Assembly (NCBI GenBank): GCA_963968595.1
Contig: CAXAHJ010000065.1
Coordinates: forward strand, 1 to 22,594
Direction of reading: 5' to 3'
Length of the DNA: 22,594 nucleotides
Source of the DNA: GCA-2730975 sp937893275
GTDB lineage: Bacteria > Verrucomicrobiota > Verrucomicrobiia > Opitutales > Seribacteraceae
Below are positions 1 to 7,742 of the stretch, in pieces. Positions within the stretch are counted from its first letter, which is position 1. Each line of letters begins with the position of its first letter. Under the pieces are notes generated by a model, which saw only the letters and a list, made by a program, of their open reading frames with translations, was not told where the DNA came from and ran no database searches. The translations under genes were made by a program, and so were the position numbers.

Positions 1-415
1 GTCTTGGGTCTACCATGAGAAGTTAGGTTGGACTTACATATCTTCTTCGATAAAGGAAAACGAAAACATATGGATGTGGAATGAACACCTTGGATGGTTT
101 TGGTCCGGCAATACATTCCCGTATGGATATCTTAATGACCTCAAATCCTGGTGCTACCTATCATTGTCCCAACCTTCCGTTCCATGGTATTACTCTTATG
201 CCTCTGGCAAATGGTTGGATATGAATAGCTCAATTAACGCAAGGCTTTCCTCTTTGCTTCACAGTTCCACTTCTGTCGCTGAAGCTTTGTCGGTTCTACG
301 TGGATTTGATGGCGTGTCCGAGACTCAACTCAGTCTCATCACGACCGAACTCTCTCTCTTTGGCGAATCCAACGAACTTAATAAGCTTGGTATTAACGTG
401 AAGTTCGCTCGCTAG
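1..415 (+). CDS. C-terminal end of a Trp/Tyr-rich repeat surface protein (5' truncated)
   Basis: The reading frame is open from base 2 with no start, so the gene begins left of the window. The visible 137 or so residues begin with aromatic repeat units. WVYHEKLGWTYI (from base 5) and WMWNEHLGWFWS (from base 71) match closely and lie 22 codons apart; looser units begin at W149 and W185 (WYYSYASGKWLD). A roughly 60-residue tail follows, rich in Ser, Leu and Glu, probably helical. Trp-Gly-Trp units like these resemble repeats I associate with large exported proteins of marine Verrucomicrobia, where they commonly form the C-terminal part; this is recollection, not a search. No enzymatic motif is visible. 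A beta-barrel gene starts 14-17 bp downstream in the same direction, so the two may share a transcript. The reading frame is certain; the function is unknown. Confidence 0.75.
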   Translation, partial: SWVYHEKLGWTYISSSIKENENIWMWNEHLGWFWSGNTFPYGYLNDLKSWCYLSLSQPSVPWYYSYASGKWLDMNSSINARLSSLLHSSTSVAEALSVLRGFDGVSETQLSLITTELSLFGESNELNKLGINVKFAR

Positions 416-432
416 AATTTCACGAATAAGTG

Positions 433-1293
433 ATGCGAAATTTGATCCTGAAATTCTCTCTCCTCCTCTTTGCCTTGGCTATACATAATGGCAGGAATGG
501 TAATTTGATTGCCCAGACAGTGGGAACCTTGTCCGGTTACGGGAATGAATCAATCGAAAGTCTCGAATCAAGATTGTCTCGGCTTGGAGCGCGTGCTCGA
601 GCACTTGGGGTCTCATCTCAGGCAGGCTTGCAGATTCCTGCTCCTGAGTCTCTGGCTGAAACACCTTCCATTCTTTTGCCTACAGGTGATGGTTCAGGCT
701 CTTCCCGAATAGTGGCGACTGAACCAAAGGGGAAGGCTCTTGGCGATTATTACGTTTTACCCTTTTTCGGCCTTTCTCTGCCTTCATCGGTTGGATATAA
801 AGCTCGTTTCGGGGGTAATTCGGAGTTTGGCACTGAAACTGGTTATCTTTTCGGTCTCATGGGAGGCAGAAACTTTGGGCGTTGGTTTGGTGAGATACAC
901 TTCGAGTATGGGCAAAGCGAGTTCGGTTCCATTGAGGATTCCTCTCTAGGCGGACTCTCCTCCGTTTCCGGTGATTCTGAGTTAATTAATTTGGGAATTA
1001 GAGCCGGATTCCTCCATCACTTGTCTGCTAACTCTTGGTTTCAATTTGGTCTTGGAGTTGGTTTTGCCAACAGGGAGGATTCTCTGGTTGCCATGTTGGC
1101 TGGTGGTCCTCTGACTTTTCCTTCGGACTCTTCATTGACCTATACTTATGATGCGCTCGTCGACCTAGGTTTCTCTTTTTCCGAATTTTTGCATGCTCGT
1201 TTTGGCTACCGTTACCTTGGTGCCGGTGAAAATGGAAATTTCGGGACCTTGCGTCATCATTTGATCGAACTCGGCCTCGGGGCTGACTTTTAG
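433..1293 (+). CDS. outer-membrane beta-barrel protein
   Basis: This encodes about 286 residues with an N-terminal signal peptide: a short basic start, then LILKFSLLLFALAI, ending near an Ala-Gln (IAQTV) cleavage site. A low-complexity segment (to about residue 100) leads into a domain of alternating hydrophobic/polar strands with many Gly and aromatic residues, for example YKARFGGNSEFG, FGEIHFEYGQSEFG, INLGIRAGF, WFQFGLGVGFA and ARFGYRYLG. The last residues are LIELGLGADF; a terminal Phe after an amphipathic strand is the usual signal for barrel insertion by the BAM machinery. This fits a small OmpA/OmpW-like barrel of about 8 strands, but no specific family is recognised. GTG at 430 directly precedes ATG 433; I chose the ATG. 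It lies just downstream of the aromatic-repeat gene and may be its cell-surface partner, which is inference. Confidence 0.8.
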   Translation: MRNLILKFSLLLFALAIHNGRNGNLIAQTVGTLSGYGNESIESLESRLSRLGARARALGVSSQAGLQIPAPESLAETPSILLPTGDGSGSSRIVATEPKGKALGDYYVLPFFGLSLPSSVGYKARFGGNSEFGTETGYLFGLMGGRNFGRWFGEIHFEYGQSEFGSIEDSSLGGLSSVSGDSELINLGIRAGFLHHLSANSWFQFGLGVGFANREDSLVAMLAGGPLTFPSDSSLTYTYDALVDLGFSFSEFLHARFGYRYLGAGENGNFGTLRHHLIELGLGADF

Positions 1294-1361
1294 CCTAGGT
1301 AAGTTTCCTTTTTCGTTGCCTTGTCGCTTGACGAGCGAAAAACAATTTGGGTTTATCAAGG

Positions 1362-4034
1362 ATGACCAAGCATAAAGAAGACACCCCCATGATGAAGCAG
1401 TACCGGGAGGCTCGGGCGAGCCTGACTCCGGAAACCTTGCTGCTCTTTCGTCTGGGGGACTTTTACGAGATGTTCGAGGTTGATGCTGAACGGGGTGCGC
1501 CTGTTCTTGGTATCACTCTCACCAAGAGGCACGATATGGCGATGGCAGGGTTCCCTTTCCATGCGGCCGAGGGGTATCTCGCAAAGTTGCTTGCAAAGGG
1601 TTACAAGGTAGCGATATGTGAGCAATTGGAGGCTCCCAAGGCGGGCAAACTAGTTAAGCGGGGCATAACTCGCATATTAACTCCGGGGACGGTTCTGGAG
1701 GAGCGCCAACTTGAAGCAGGGCAAAACAATTTTATTTTGGCCTTGGATTGCGACAAGAAAGGAGCTCGGGCAGCTTGGCTTGATCTTTCCACGGGTAAGT
1801 TCGTTCTCGCTTCCGTGGAAGACCCGAACGACCTTCTGGCCGCCTTTGCCTCTCTCGGTCCCCACGAATACCTTATGCCGGAGGGCTTGGCTGGTCGGGC
1901 GAGTCGTAACCTCGATCTGGCGACTTTTCTTGATGAGTTCCAAAACTTGCTTGGTGAGGTTACGCGAACGGATCGTCCCGACTATGATTTCGATCAACGT
2001 TCGGGAGCTCGCGAGGTCATGGAGAACCTCGGAGTGATGAATCTGGAAGGATTTGGAATCGGACTCGATCATGCCGGACTAGGTCCTGCAGGAGCCTTGC
2101 TTATTTATGCCAACGACGTCTTGCGGGGCAAGCCGGGCAACCTGCGCAGGGTGGAGGAATATCGGAGCGAGGCCGCACTTTTGGTGGATCCGGCGACCCA
2201 GAGGAACTTGGAGGTGTTCCGCACTTCTTCCAACTCTCGCAAGGGTTCGTTGCTTGATGCTATGGACGAAACAGTTACGTCGGCCGGGGGGCGTTTGTTG
2301 GAGCGTTATCTGGGGCAACCCGAGCTTGATCTTGCGGAAATCAGTCGTCGCCAACAGTGCGTGGGAGAATTTGCGGAAGCTCCCGGTTTGGCCGACAAGG
2401 TTCGCGATGCTTTGCGTGGCGGGAACGACGTCGAACGCATTCTTGGCCGTTTGCGAAACCGTTTGGCCCGACCCCGGGAACTCGGGGGGCTCCGGGCAAC
2501 CTTGCGAAACCTGCCCGTCTTGGCTGATTTGTTGCGGGATGCGTCCGAAAGGCATCCGCGCATCGGCGGACTCGGGCAAGACTTATGCACCTTCGACGAT
2601 CTTTGCGAACTGTTGAACGAGGCGCTAGAGGAGGAGCTGCCCGCCGACATCAAGGTGGACGTGAAGTCGGATGGCGGTCGAGTTATTCGTCCAGGCTTTA
2701 ATGAGGACTTGGATCGCCTTCGTGAGCTGGGTTCCGGTGGCAAGCAGTGGATTCTCGATCTTGAAACATCCGAGAGAGAGAAGACGGGCATCGGAAACCT
2801 AAAGGTGAAATACAATGGCGCATTCGGTTATTTCATCGAGGTGACCAAGGCGAATCTCTCACTTGTTCCCGAGCATTACGTCCGGAAGCAAACAATGACC
2901 AATGCCGAACGTTACTTCACTGAGGAGCTGAGGCAGAAGGAAAAAGAAATTGTAAATGCCGAGGAACGATCAGTGGCGAGAGAGGAGGAATTGTTTCGCG
3001 AGGTCTTGGATTCGGCCTTGAGTGAAGCCGATGCCCTTGCCGAGATGGCTTCCGGCCTCGCGGAAATTGATCTTTATTCATCATGGGGGTGTATCGCTCG
3101 AGAGCGCGGATATTGTCGGCCTGAATTTCAAGAGAGTTCCTCCGTCCTCGAAATCGAGCAAGGGCGTCATCCCGTGGTTGAACTCTCCCTCAAGAGAGAG
3201 AGCCTCGGGTTGGCGGGAACCCACGCTTTCGTACCTAACGATTGCCAACTCTCTTCCGAGAACGAGCAGATATGCTTGATCACGGGACCAAACATGGCGG
3301 GGAAGTCGACTTTCATCCGGCAGGTGGCTCTGATCGCTCTTTTGGCTCACGTCGGTTCTTGGGTGCCTGCCAGAGCCTGTCGTCTGGGTCTGGTCGATCG
3401 GATTTTTTCGCGAGTGGGTGCGGGGGATGAGCTTGCTCGCGGTAATTCCACCTTTATGGTCGAGATGAACGAGACTGCCAATATCCTCAATAACTGCACG
3501 GATAGGAGCTTGATCGTTCTGGACGAGATAGGTCGTGGAACCAGCACCTACGATGGGCTCAGCATTGCTTGGGCGGTAGTGGAGCATCTTCACGGGAAGC
3601 TGTCCGCCGGTCCCAAAACACTTTTTGCGACGCACTATCATGAACTGACTCGACTTTCCGAAAGCTTGCCAAGACTGCTGAATTACTCGGTGGCAGTGAA
3701 GGAATGGAATGATGAGATTGTATTTGTCCGTCAAGTGACACCTGGTGCATCGGAACGTTCATTCGGTATTCAAGTGGCTCGTCTCGCCGGCTTGCCCGAT
3801 GGGGTCGTGAACCGAGCCAAGACGATTCTTCAGAGTTTGGAAGTAGGGGATGCCGAGGCGGCGAAAGCCGATTTAGAGGGAATCCCGATTGCCGAACCAG
3901 TACCTGAATCTTCCGAAAGCCAAGTGGCGGATAAAAACCAGCCTCCGAATGAAAGCGAACCAAGAGTGGGTCCGGACATTTCTCATGACGAGAAAGTGGA
4001 TCCTAATGAAAACGTACAGCTTGAGCTGTTCTAA
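1362..4034 (+). CDS. mutS: DNA mismatch repair protein MutS
   Basis: This is the mismatch-recognition ATPase of methyl-independent or -directed mismatch repair, acting in the cytoplasm as a dimer on DNA. It is about 890 residues, a normal MutS length. The N-terminal mismatch-binding domain carries GDFYEMF with the Phe-X-Glu wedge at about residues 34-36. The connector, lever and clamp domains follow. The ATPase domain has Walker A GPNMAGKST near residue 641, Walker B LIVLDEIGRGTSTYDG near 716-731, and the downstream TLFATHYHEL switch. After the ATPase core comes an acidic, Pro/Glu-rich linker ending in QLELF at the extreme C-terminus, which matches the QL(S/D)LF sliding-clamp-binding consensus. 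ATG 1362 was preferred. TTG 1347 (895 aa) and ATG 1389 are in frame, and no strong ribosome-binding site decides among them. An alpha/beta hydrolase gene follows after 5 bp. Confidence 0.97.
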   Translation: MTKHKEDTPMMKQYREARASLTPETLLLFRLGDFYEMFEVDAERGAPVLGITLTKRHDMAMAGFPFHAAEGYLAKLLAKGYKVAICEQLEAPKAGKLVKRGITRILTPGTVLEERQLEAGQNNFILALDCDKKGARAAWLDLSTGKFVLASVEDPNDLLAAFASLGPHEYLMPEGLAGRASRNLDLATFLDEFQNLLGEVTRTDRPDYDFDQRSGAREVMENLGVMNLEGFGIGLDHAGLGPAGALLIYANDVLRGKPGNLRRVEEYRSEAALLVDPATQRNLEVFRTSSNSRKGSLLDAMDETVTSAGGRLLERYLGQPELDLAEISRRQQCVGEFAEAPGLADKVRDALRGGNDVERILGRLRNRLARPRELGGLRATLRNLPVLADLLRDASERHPRIGGLGQDLCTFDDLCELLNEALEEELPADIKVDVKSDGGRVIRPGFNEDLDRLRELGSGGKQWILDLETSEREKTGIGNLKVKYNGAFGYFIEVTKANLSLVPEHYVRKQTMTNAERYFTEELRQKEKEIVNAEERSVAREEELFREVLDSALSEADALAEMASGLAEIDLYSSWGCIARERGYCRPEFQESSSVLEIEQGRHPVVELSLKRESLGLAGTHAFVPNDCQLSSENEQICLITGPNMAGKSTFIRQVALIALLAHVGSWVPARACRLGLVDRIFSRVGAGDELARGNSTFMVEMNETANILNNCTDRSLIVLDEIGRGTSTYDGLSIAWAVVEHLHGKLSAGPKTLFATHYHELTRLSESLPRLLNYSVAVKEWNDEIVFVRQVTPGASERSFGIQVARLAGLPDGVVNRAKTILQSLEVGDAEAAKADLEGIPIAEPVPESSESQVADKNQPPNESEPRVGPDISHDEKVDPNENVQLELF

Positions 4035-4039
4035 ATCGA

Positions 4040-4813
4040 ATGGCTAATCGGACACTTGCCTTCGATCATGCCGGACCGGAAGGCGCCCCATCCATCGTAT
4101 TTCTTCATGGCTTGCTCGGCTCTCGTCGAAATTGGAGATCCGTAGCCAAGGATATGTCCACTTCATATCGAGTGTTCTCGCTCGATCTACGCAACCACGG
4201 AGATTCCTTTCACGATGAAGAAGACACAGTTTCTATAATGGCCGATGACTTGCGGGTTTGGGCCGACGGCCAAGGCCTGGACTCTTTTGTTTTGTGTGGG
4301 CACAGCCTTGGTGGCAAGGTCGCGATGAAGTTCGCCTGTCTTCATGGCGATCGAGTTGAGCGTCTCGTGGTGGTCGACATTGCTCCCCGTGACTATCCGC
4401 CCGAGCATCACCTGCCGACCTTCGATAGTTTGCTTGCTCTGAACCTCCAAACGCTTTCCTCTCACAAGGATGCGGAGGCGCAACTGACCGAAGCTTTTCC
4501 GGACTGGGCATTTCGTAAATTCCTTCTCACCAACCTGATCGAGGAATCCGGTATATTCCGCTGGAAACCGAATCTATGCGCATTACGATCTAGTTTGCTT
4601 GATCTTGCGAGGAACCCGTTGACACCGGAAGAATCCTACGGTGGCGTCGTGACTTTCGTGAACGGAGGCAAGTCTTCTTACGTTCGTTTTGAAGATGAGG
4701 ATTCAATCATTCGTCATTTCCCGAAGGCTCGAATCGTTGTTTTAACTGAGGCAGGACATTTCGTTCATGCCGAGGACAAGGCGGGTTTCTTGTCTGCTTT
4801 GCGGGGAACCTAG
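4040..4813 (+). CDS. alpha/beta hydrolase, YbfF-like esterase
   Basis: This 257-residue cytoplasmic protein, without a signal peptide, has the full alpha/beta-hydrolase pattern. The oxyanion-hole motif FLHGLLGS lies at residues 21-28, LDLRNHGDS near 48-55, the nucleophile elbow GHSLGG with Ser89 at 87-92, and the catalytic His in AGHFVHAE near residue 240. The arrangement and length match the YbfF/ABHD11 esterase group, which hydrolyses acyl esters and thioesters; the physiological substrate cannot be read from sequence. The ATG lies 5 bp after the mutS stop, so it is very likely translated from the mutS mRNA. It ends facing the galactokinase-family gene with 34 bp between the stop codons and no convincing hairpin-plus-T-run terminator. 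An AGACC/GGTCT 5-bp inverted repeat at 4838-4849 is too short to call. Confidence 0.88.
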   Translation: MANRTLAFDHAGPEGAPSIVFLHGLLGSRRNWRSVAKDMSTSYRVFSLDLRNHGDSFHDEEDTVSIMADDLRVWADGQGLDSFVLCGHSLGGKVAMKFACLHGDRVERLVVVDIAPRDYPPEHHLPTFDSLLALNLQTLSSHKDAEAQLTEAFPDWAFRKFLLTNLIEESGIFRWKPNLCALRSSLLDLARNPLTPEESYGGVVTFVNGGKSSYVRFEDEDSIIRHFPKARIVVLTEAGHFVHAEDKAGFLSALRGT

Positions 4814-4847
4814 TTTCAGACCTTGCCCAGTTTTTTCAGACCACGGT

Positions 4848-6050
4848 CTAGTTTGCAGAGAATCGGTGGTCAGGTTTCTCCAGTGGGTCGGTTATTCGTG
4901 CGCCTCGGGAAGCTTCGAACCGGTGAATTTGAGGATCGTTCCCAAATTGTTTTCTGAAAGTGGCAGCTACCCCCTTAGCTTCGGTTTGTGAAAATTCGTG
5001 TTCAGTCCACGCGAGCACCGCACCTCCAAATCCGCCGCCAGTTAGACGTGCTCCGAGGACGCTTGGGTGGCCACGCAGGTCGTCAACGAGGAAATCGAGC
5101 TCGGGGCAACTGTTTTCAAATAGATCGCGTGAACTGGCATGAGAGGCGAAGAGAAGTTGCCCGATCTCTTTTGGCGGCGCTTCATCCCGGAGAAGTTCGA
5201 TCGCTCGGTCGACTCGAGCAGTTTCCTCGATGACGTGGCGAGTTCGCTTGGATAAGAGGTCTGGGATGTCCGCCGAAGTAAGCAATCCTTCGGATGCTGC
5301 GGCAAGGCAGGGGAGGGCGGGTTCCCTCTTCTTTAGCAGTTTCAGCGCTTGCGAGCATTCGGAGTGCCTTGTGGCATAGAGAGAGTCGACAAGGTCGTGC
5401 TTGATTCCCGTATCGAAAATCCACAGACAGGTGTTTTGGGGCAGGGGCAGTGTGGAGAAGTTTTCTTTCTCGCAGTCGATGAGAACTAGGTGGTCCTTCT
5501 CGCCATAGGCTGAGACCCCTTGATCGAGAATCCCGCAGGGTAGACCGACGAAGTCATTTTCCGCTCGACGACATAAGCGGGCAAGGTCGCTTTTGCCTAA
5601 CTTATGCCCGCCGAGTTGAAGAAGGGCGAGGGCAGTCGCCAGTTCCACAGCAGCACTGGAACTGAGTCCTGCCGCGAGGGGCAGGTCTGTCGTAAGGATC
5701 AACTCAAAGCCCGAGGATGGTGCAAGTCCTGCTTCCTTTAAGGACCAAAGAACACCGAGCGGATAGTTAGCCCAGAATTCCGACCCTTTGCGGAAAGAAA
5801 GGTCGTTAAGGGAGGTCTCGACGACGTCGTTTTCAAAGCTCTCACTGAAGAGTCTGATCGTTTGCTCTTTTCGAGGTCTAACAAGTGCGCAAACTATTCC
5901 GTTAATTGCGGCACCAAGCACTTTACCGCCATTGTAGTCGATATGGTTGCCTAAAAACTCGATTCGACCGGGAGCTGCGGCTTCGCGGGAATCCTGCATG
6001 TACTCTCTATATGCGTTAAGGCCTCGAGCCCTTTTCTCCTCTTCGATCAT
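4848..6050 (-). CDS. galK: galactokinase-family GHMP sugar kinase
   Basis: This is a 400-residue GHMP kinase that should phosphorylate a sugar at C1 with ATP, the first step of the Leloir pathway if galactose is the substrate. The signature region is APGRIEFLGNHIDYNGG (residues 26-42). The ATP-binding motif LPLAAGLSSSAAVE is at 123-136, GILDQ contains the expected base Asp176, and motif 3 GGGFGG is at 338-343. In well-studied galactokinases the first motif reads GRVNLIGEHTDYN. Here Asn-Ile replaces Val-Asn-Leu-Ile context residues and, more tellingly, Asn35 replaces the Glu that contacts the sugar, so galactose specificity is likely but not certain. The ATG follows the HU terminator's T-run by only 6 nt. 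Met18 (ATG at 5999) is a possible alternative start that still keeps the signature. Confidence 0.87.
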   Translation of the reverse strand: MIEEEKRARGLNAYREYMQDSREAAAPGRIEFLGNHIDYNGGKVLGAAINGIVCALVRPRKEQTIRLFSESFENDVVETSLNDLSFRKGSEFWANYPLGVLWSLKEAGLAPSSGFELILTTDLPLAAGLSSSAAVELATALALLQLGGHKLGKSDLARLCRRAENDFVGLPCGILDQGVSAYGEKDHLVLIDCEKENFSTLPLPQNTCLWIFDTGIKHDLVDSLYATRHSECSQALKLLKKREPALPCLAAASEGLLTSADIPDLLSKRTRHVIEETARVDRAIELLRDEAPPKEIGQLLFASHASSRDLFENSCPELDFLVDDLRGHPSVLGARLTGGGFGGAVLAWTEHEFSQTEAKGVAATFRKQFGNDPQIHRFEASRGARITDPLEKPDHRFSAN

Positions 6051-6056
6051 CTTACC

Positions 6057-6088
6057 AAAAAAAAACCTGCGGCGAACCGCAGGTTTTT
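6057..6088 (-). terminator. Rho-independent terminator of the HU gene
   Basis: There is a perfect 12-bp inverted repeat (arms 6061-6072 and 6077-6088) with a 4-nt loop that reads TTCG on the minus strand. The GC core is CCTGCGG/CCGCAGG. It is followed on the minus strand by nine T residues (A-run 6057-6065 on the plus strand), partly shared with the stem. It begins 23 nt after the HU stop codon, ideal for ending HU transcription. The symmetric A/T flanks mean it could also act in the plus direction. It stands directly in front of the galactokinase-family start codon. Confidence 0.93.
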
Positions 6089-6111
6089 AAAAAGATAGGC
6101 GGGAAAAAGTT

Positions 6112-6384
6112 TCAGAGAGAAGCTTTCAGCTTGGAGCCGGGCTTGAATTTCACTGATTTGGATGCCTTGATCTTAATCTTGTCACCGGTTTGAGGATTGA
6201 TACCGTCACGGGCAGCTCTCTTTACGACCGAGAACGTACCAAATCCAATGATTTGAACATTCTCTTTTTTTACCGCTTTAGTAATGCTGTCGATCACGGC
6301 ATTAAGAGCGGCGTCAGCTGAAGCACGAGATGCATCACTGCCGAGGTTTTTTTGTACGGCGTCAATCAGTTGTCCTTTATTCAT
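6112..6384 (-). CDS. hup: HU-family DNA-binding protein
   Basis: This 90-residue protein has the length and layout of bacterial HU. An N-terminal helical dimerisation part starts MNKGQLIDAVQ. The beta-arm signature runs from GFGTFSVVKRAARDG through INPQTGDKIKIKAS, including the conserved Asn-Pro that intercalates at DNA bends. The end FKPGSKLKASL is typical. It acts in the nucleoid as a histone-like architectural protein. An AAAGGA ribosome-binding site lies about 8 nt upstream of the ATG, and the strong terminator 23 nt after the stop shows a defined 3' end. The 106-bp upstream region contains a 10-base T-run (6457-6466) and a TTGACG box on the minus strand, but no good -10 at the right spacing. 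I cannot tell HU from IHF-like subtypes more finely. Confidence 0.96.
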   Translation of the reverse strand: MNKGQLIDAVQKNLGSDASRASADAALNAVIDSITKAVKKENVQIIGFGTFSVVKRAARDGINPQTGDKIKIKASKSVKFKPGSKLKASL

Positions 6385-6490
6385 TTACAGATTCCTTTTG
6401 TTTTGAAGGTTGGTTGAGATTTTTTAAGCCAGTAATTTGGGGTGCCTCCATGCCTCTTTTTTTTTTGCGTTTCGTCAACCTCTTTTTGCT

Positions 6491-6751
6491 CTAGGCTTGA
6501 TTTTTTCTGTTTTTTTGCTCCTCCTCGACCCCAGAAGTCGCTTGTTCAGAGGGCTTCAGATCACCGCGGGAACCACAAGTCACAGTTTCCAGAAGTCCTT
6601 GAAGAGCTTCAGCTTTCGTAATGTTTAGATCAGTCGAAAGCTGTCCTGCCCGTTTGAACAATTGAGCGGCCATCCGCAAAGCCTGTTTTTTTTCGGCTCC
6701 GAGGCGCAAAAAGATCCCTGCAATATCGCTGATTTCGTTATTTTCGTTCAT
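6491..6751 (-). CDS. small helical protein of unknown function, coupled to ygfZ
   Basis: This encodes 86 residues. The ATG overlaps the ygfZ stop codon as ATGA (6748-6751), the classic arrangement for translational coupling, which is the main support for it being real. The first 60 residues look helical and amphipathic (EISDIAGIFLRLGAEKKQAL, then MAAQLFKRAGQLSTDLNI and KAEALQGLLETV). The tail is charged and disordered-looking (VEEEQKNRKNQA). There is one Cys near residue 59, no signal peptide, no membrane segment, and no motif I recognise. The operon position suggests some link to YgfZ (Fe-S or tRNA-modification housekeeping) or simple co-expression; no function is claimed. The HU gene follows 106 bp downstream on the same strand. 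Confidence 0.68.
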   Translation of the reverse strand: MNENNEISDIAGIFLRLGAEKKQALRMAAQLFKRAGQLSTDLNITKAEALQGLLETVTCGSRGDLKPSEQATSGVEEEQKNRKNQA

Positions 6752-7671
6752 TTAATGAAGATTTGGGGCTCCTCCGAAGGCAAAAAGGACAGTCCCGAGG
6801 CTCTTATTTCGGGTAAGAGATTGCGACGAACCAAGGCCATTCCCAATCCCGGAATCTCAGGTTTGTCTTTAAAGTAGCTTTTTAATTCGCCGACTTTCTT
6901 GTCTCCTAGGAAAAGATCGGCCGGTGAGGTTTCAGGGGATTCTTCTTTTATGGTTGCCGGCAGCAGAACGCGTTGGACTTGGCCCATGGCGTGAATTCTA
7001 GCCATCACTTCTTGTCCGAGGTAGCAACCTTTGTCGAAATCAACGGCGTCATCCTCTAATCCGCATTCCTGGGGAAGTTCGGTTGGACCCATTTCGACGG
7101 GGATGGCAGGCATGCCTGATGCAACTCTGGCAAGAGCCAGAGAATTGGCGTCCACCATTGCAAGAGCATCTGCCCGAGTTACTGTCTCCACAAATTCACC
7201 CAGTGCTTCGACGTGTTCCTCGTCCGCCAGAATGTCGATGTTGGGCGGTTTTGTTTTTCGCCCCCAAAAGATTAAGCCGATTTCTGTTGTGGCAAAGGAA
7301 TTCCCTTGTGGCAGCTCGAAAGCGAACTGCGAACTAATGGCTTCATGGTCGCCTCCCCAAAGTGAAATGATTTCGTGCCCATCCGTTCGATCCTCGAATT
7401 CAACGTCGTCGGCCACCACGTTCTCCTCCAGAAGTGCGATCAGGTTCTCTGCTGGGCAATCGTAACTGACGATAAGGAAGTTTTCTTCGTCCTTTCTCAG
7501 AATGAAGCCATCGGCAAGGATGCGACCCTTTCGATTGAGGCGCAGTCCATAGGTGGCTGGATTCTCTCCTTTCCAGTCCAACTGGGAGCTCCACTGGCTT
7601 TGTAAATAGGCAAGAGAATCTTCTCCCGAGGCAAGGACGACGGCAGCCGGATGATGGTGGTGAGCGAACAT
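6748..7671 (-). CDS. ygfZ: folate-binding YgfZ/GcvT-like protein
   Basis: This protein of about 307 residues belongs to the YgfZ family, which resembles the glycine-cleavage T-protein, binds tetrahydrofolate, and supports repair or maturation of certain Fe-S enzymes, including those acting in tRNA methylthiolation. The diagnostic K-G-C-Y-x-G-Q-E motif is present as DKGCYLGQEV with Cys at about residue 216. It is followed by the usual ARIHAMGQVQR segment and a short C-terminal beta domain. The longer frame has GTG at 7689. I chose ATG 7671 because an AAAGG sequence sits 6-7 nt upstream and the next residues (FAHHHHPAAVVLASGEDSLA) fit the family's start. The gene is divergent from the DAHP synthase gene with about 70 bp between the starts, so both promoters must lie there. 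An 86-residue gene overlaps its stop. Confidence 0.9.
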   Translation of the reverse strand: MFAHHHHPAAVVLASGEDSLAYLQSQWSSQLDWKGENPATYGLRLNRKGRILADGFILRKDEENFLIVSYDCPAENLIALLEENVVADDVEFEDRTDGHEIISLWGGDHEAISSQFAFELPQGNSFATTEIGLIFWGRKTKPPNIDILADEEHVEALGEFVETVTRADALAMVDANSLALARVASGMPAIPVEMGPTELPQECGLEDDAVDFDKGCYLGQEVMARIHAMGQVQRVLLPATIKEESPETSPADLFLGDKKVGELKSYFKDKPEIPGLGMALVRRNLLPEIRASGLSFLPSEEPQIFIK

Positions 7672-7742
7672 AAATACCTTTATTACCACATTTTTAAAAG
7701 TTTGTCTTGTTCATACGAGTTTGGCTTTTATGGTTCGCCAGC

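Noticed and set aside
1294..1361. TCGCT/AGCGA hairpin between the beta-barrel gene and mutS
   Set aside because: A 5-bp stem followed by A, not T, on the coding strand; too weak for a terminator.
4838..4849. AGACC/GGTCT inverted repeat between the convergent hydrolase and galK genes
   Set aside because: Only 5 bp per arm with a 2-nt loop and no suitable T-run; not a credible terminator.
6450..6478. TTGACG box on the minus strand before the HU gene
   Set aside because: A good -35 match, but at 17-18 nt spacing the -10 candidates (AGGCAT, GGCATG) are poor, so no promoter is called.
6437..6628. 63-codon plus-strand frame with Phe-rich start near the T-run
   Set aside because: It comes from poly-T and antisense sequence of the 86-residue gene and has no ribosome-binding site.
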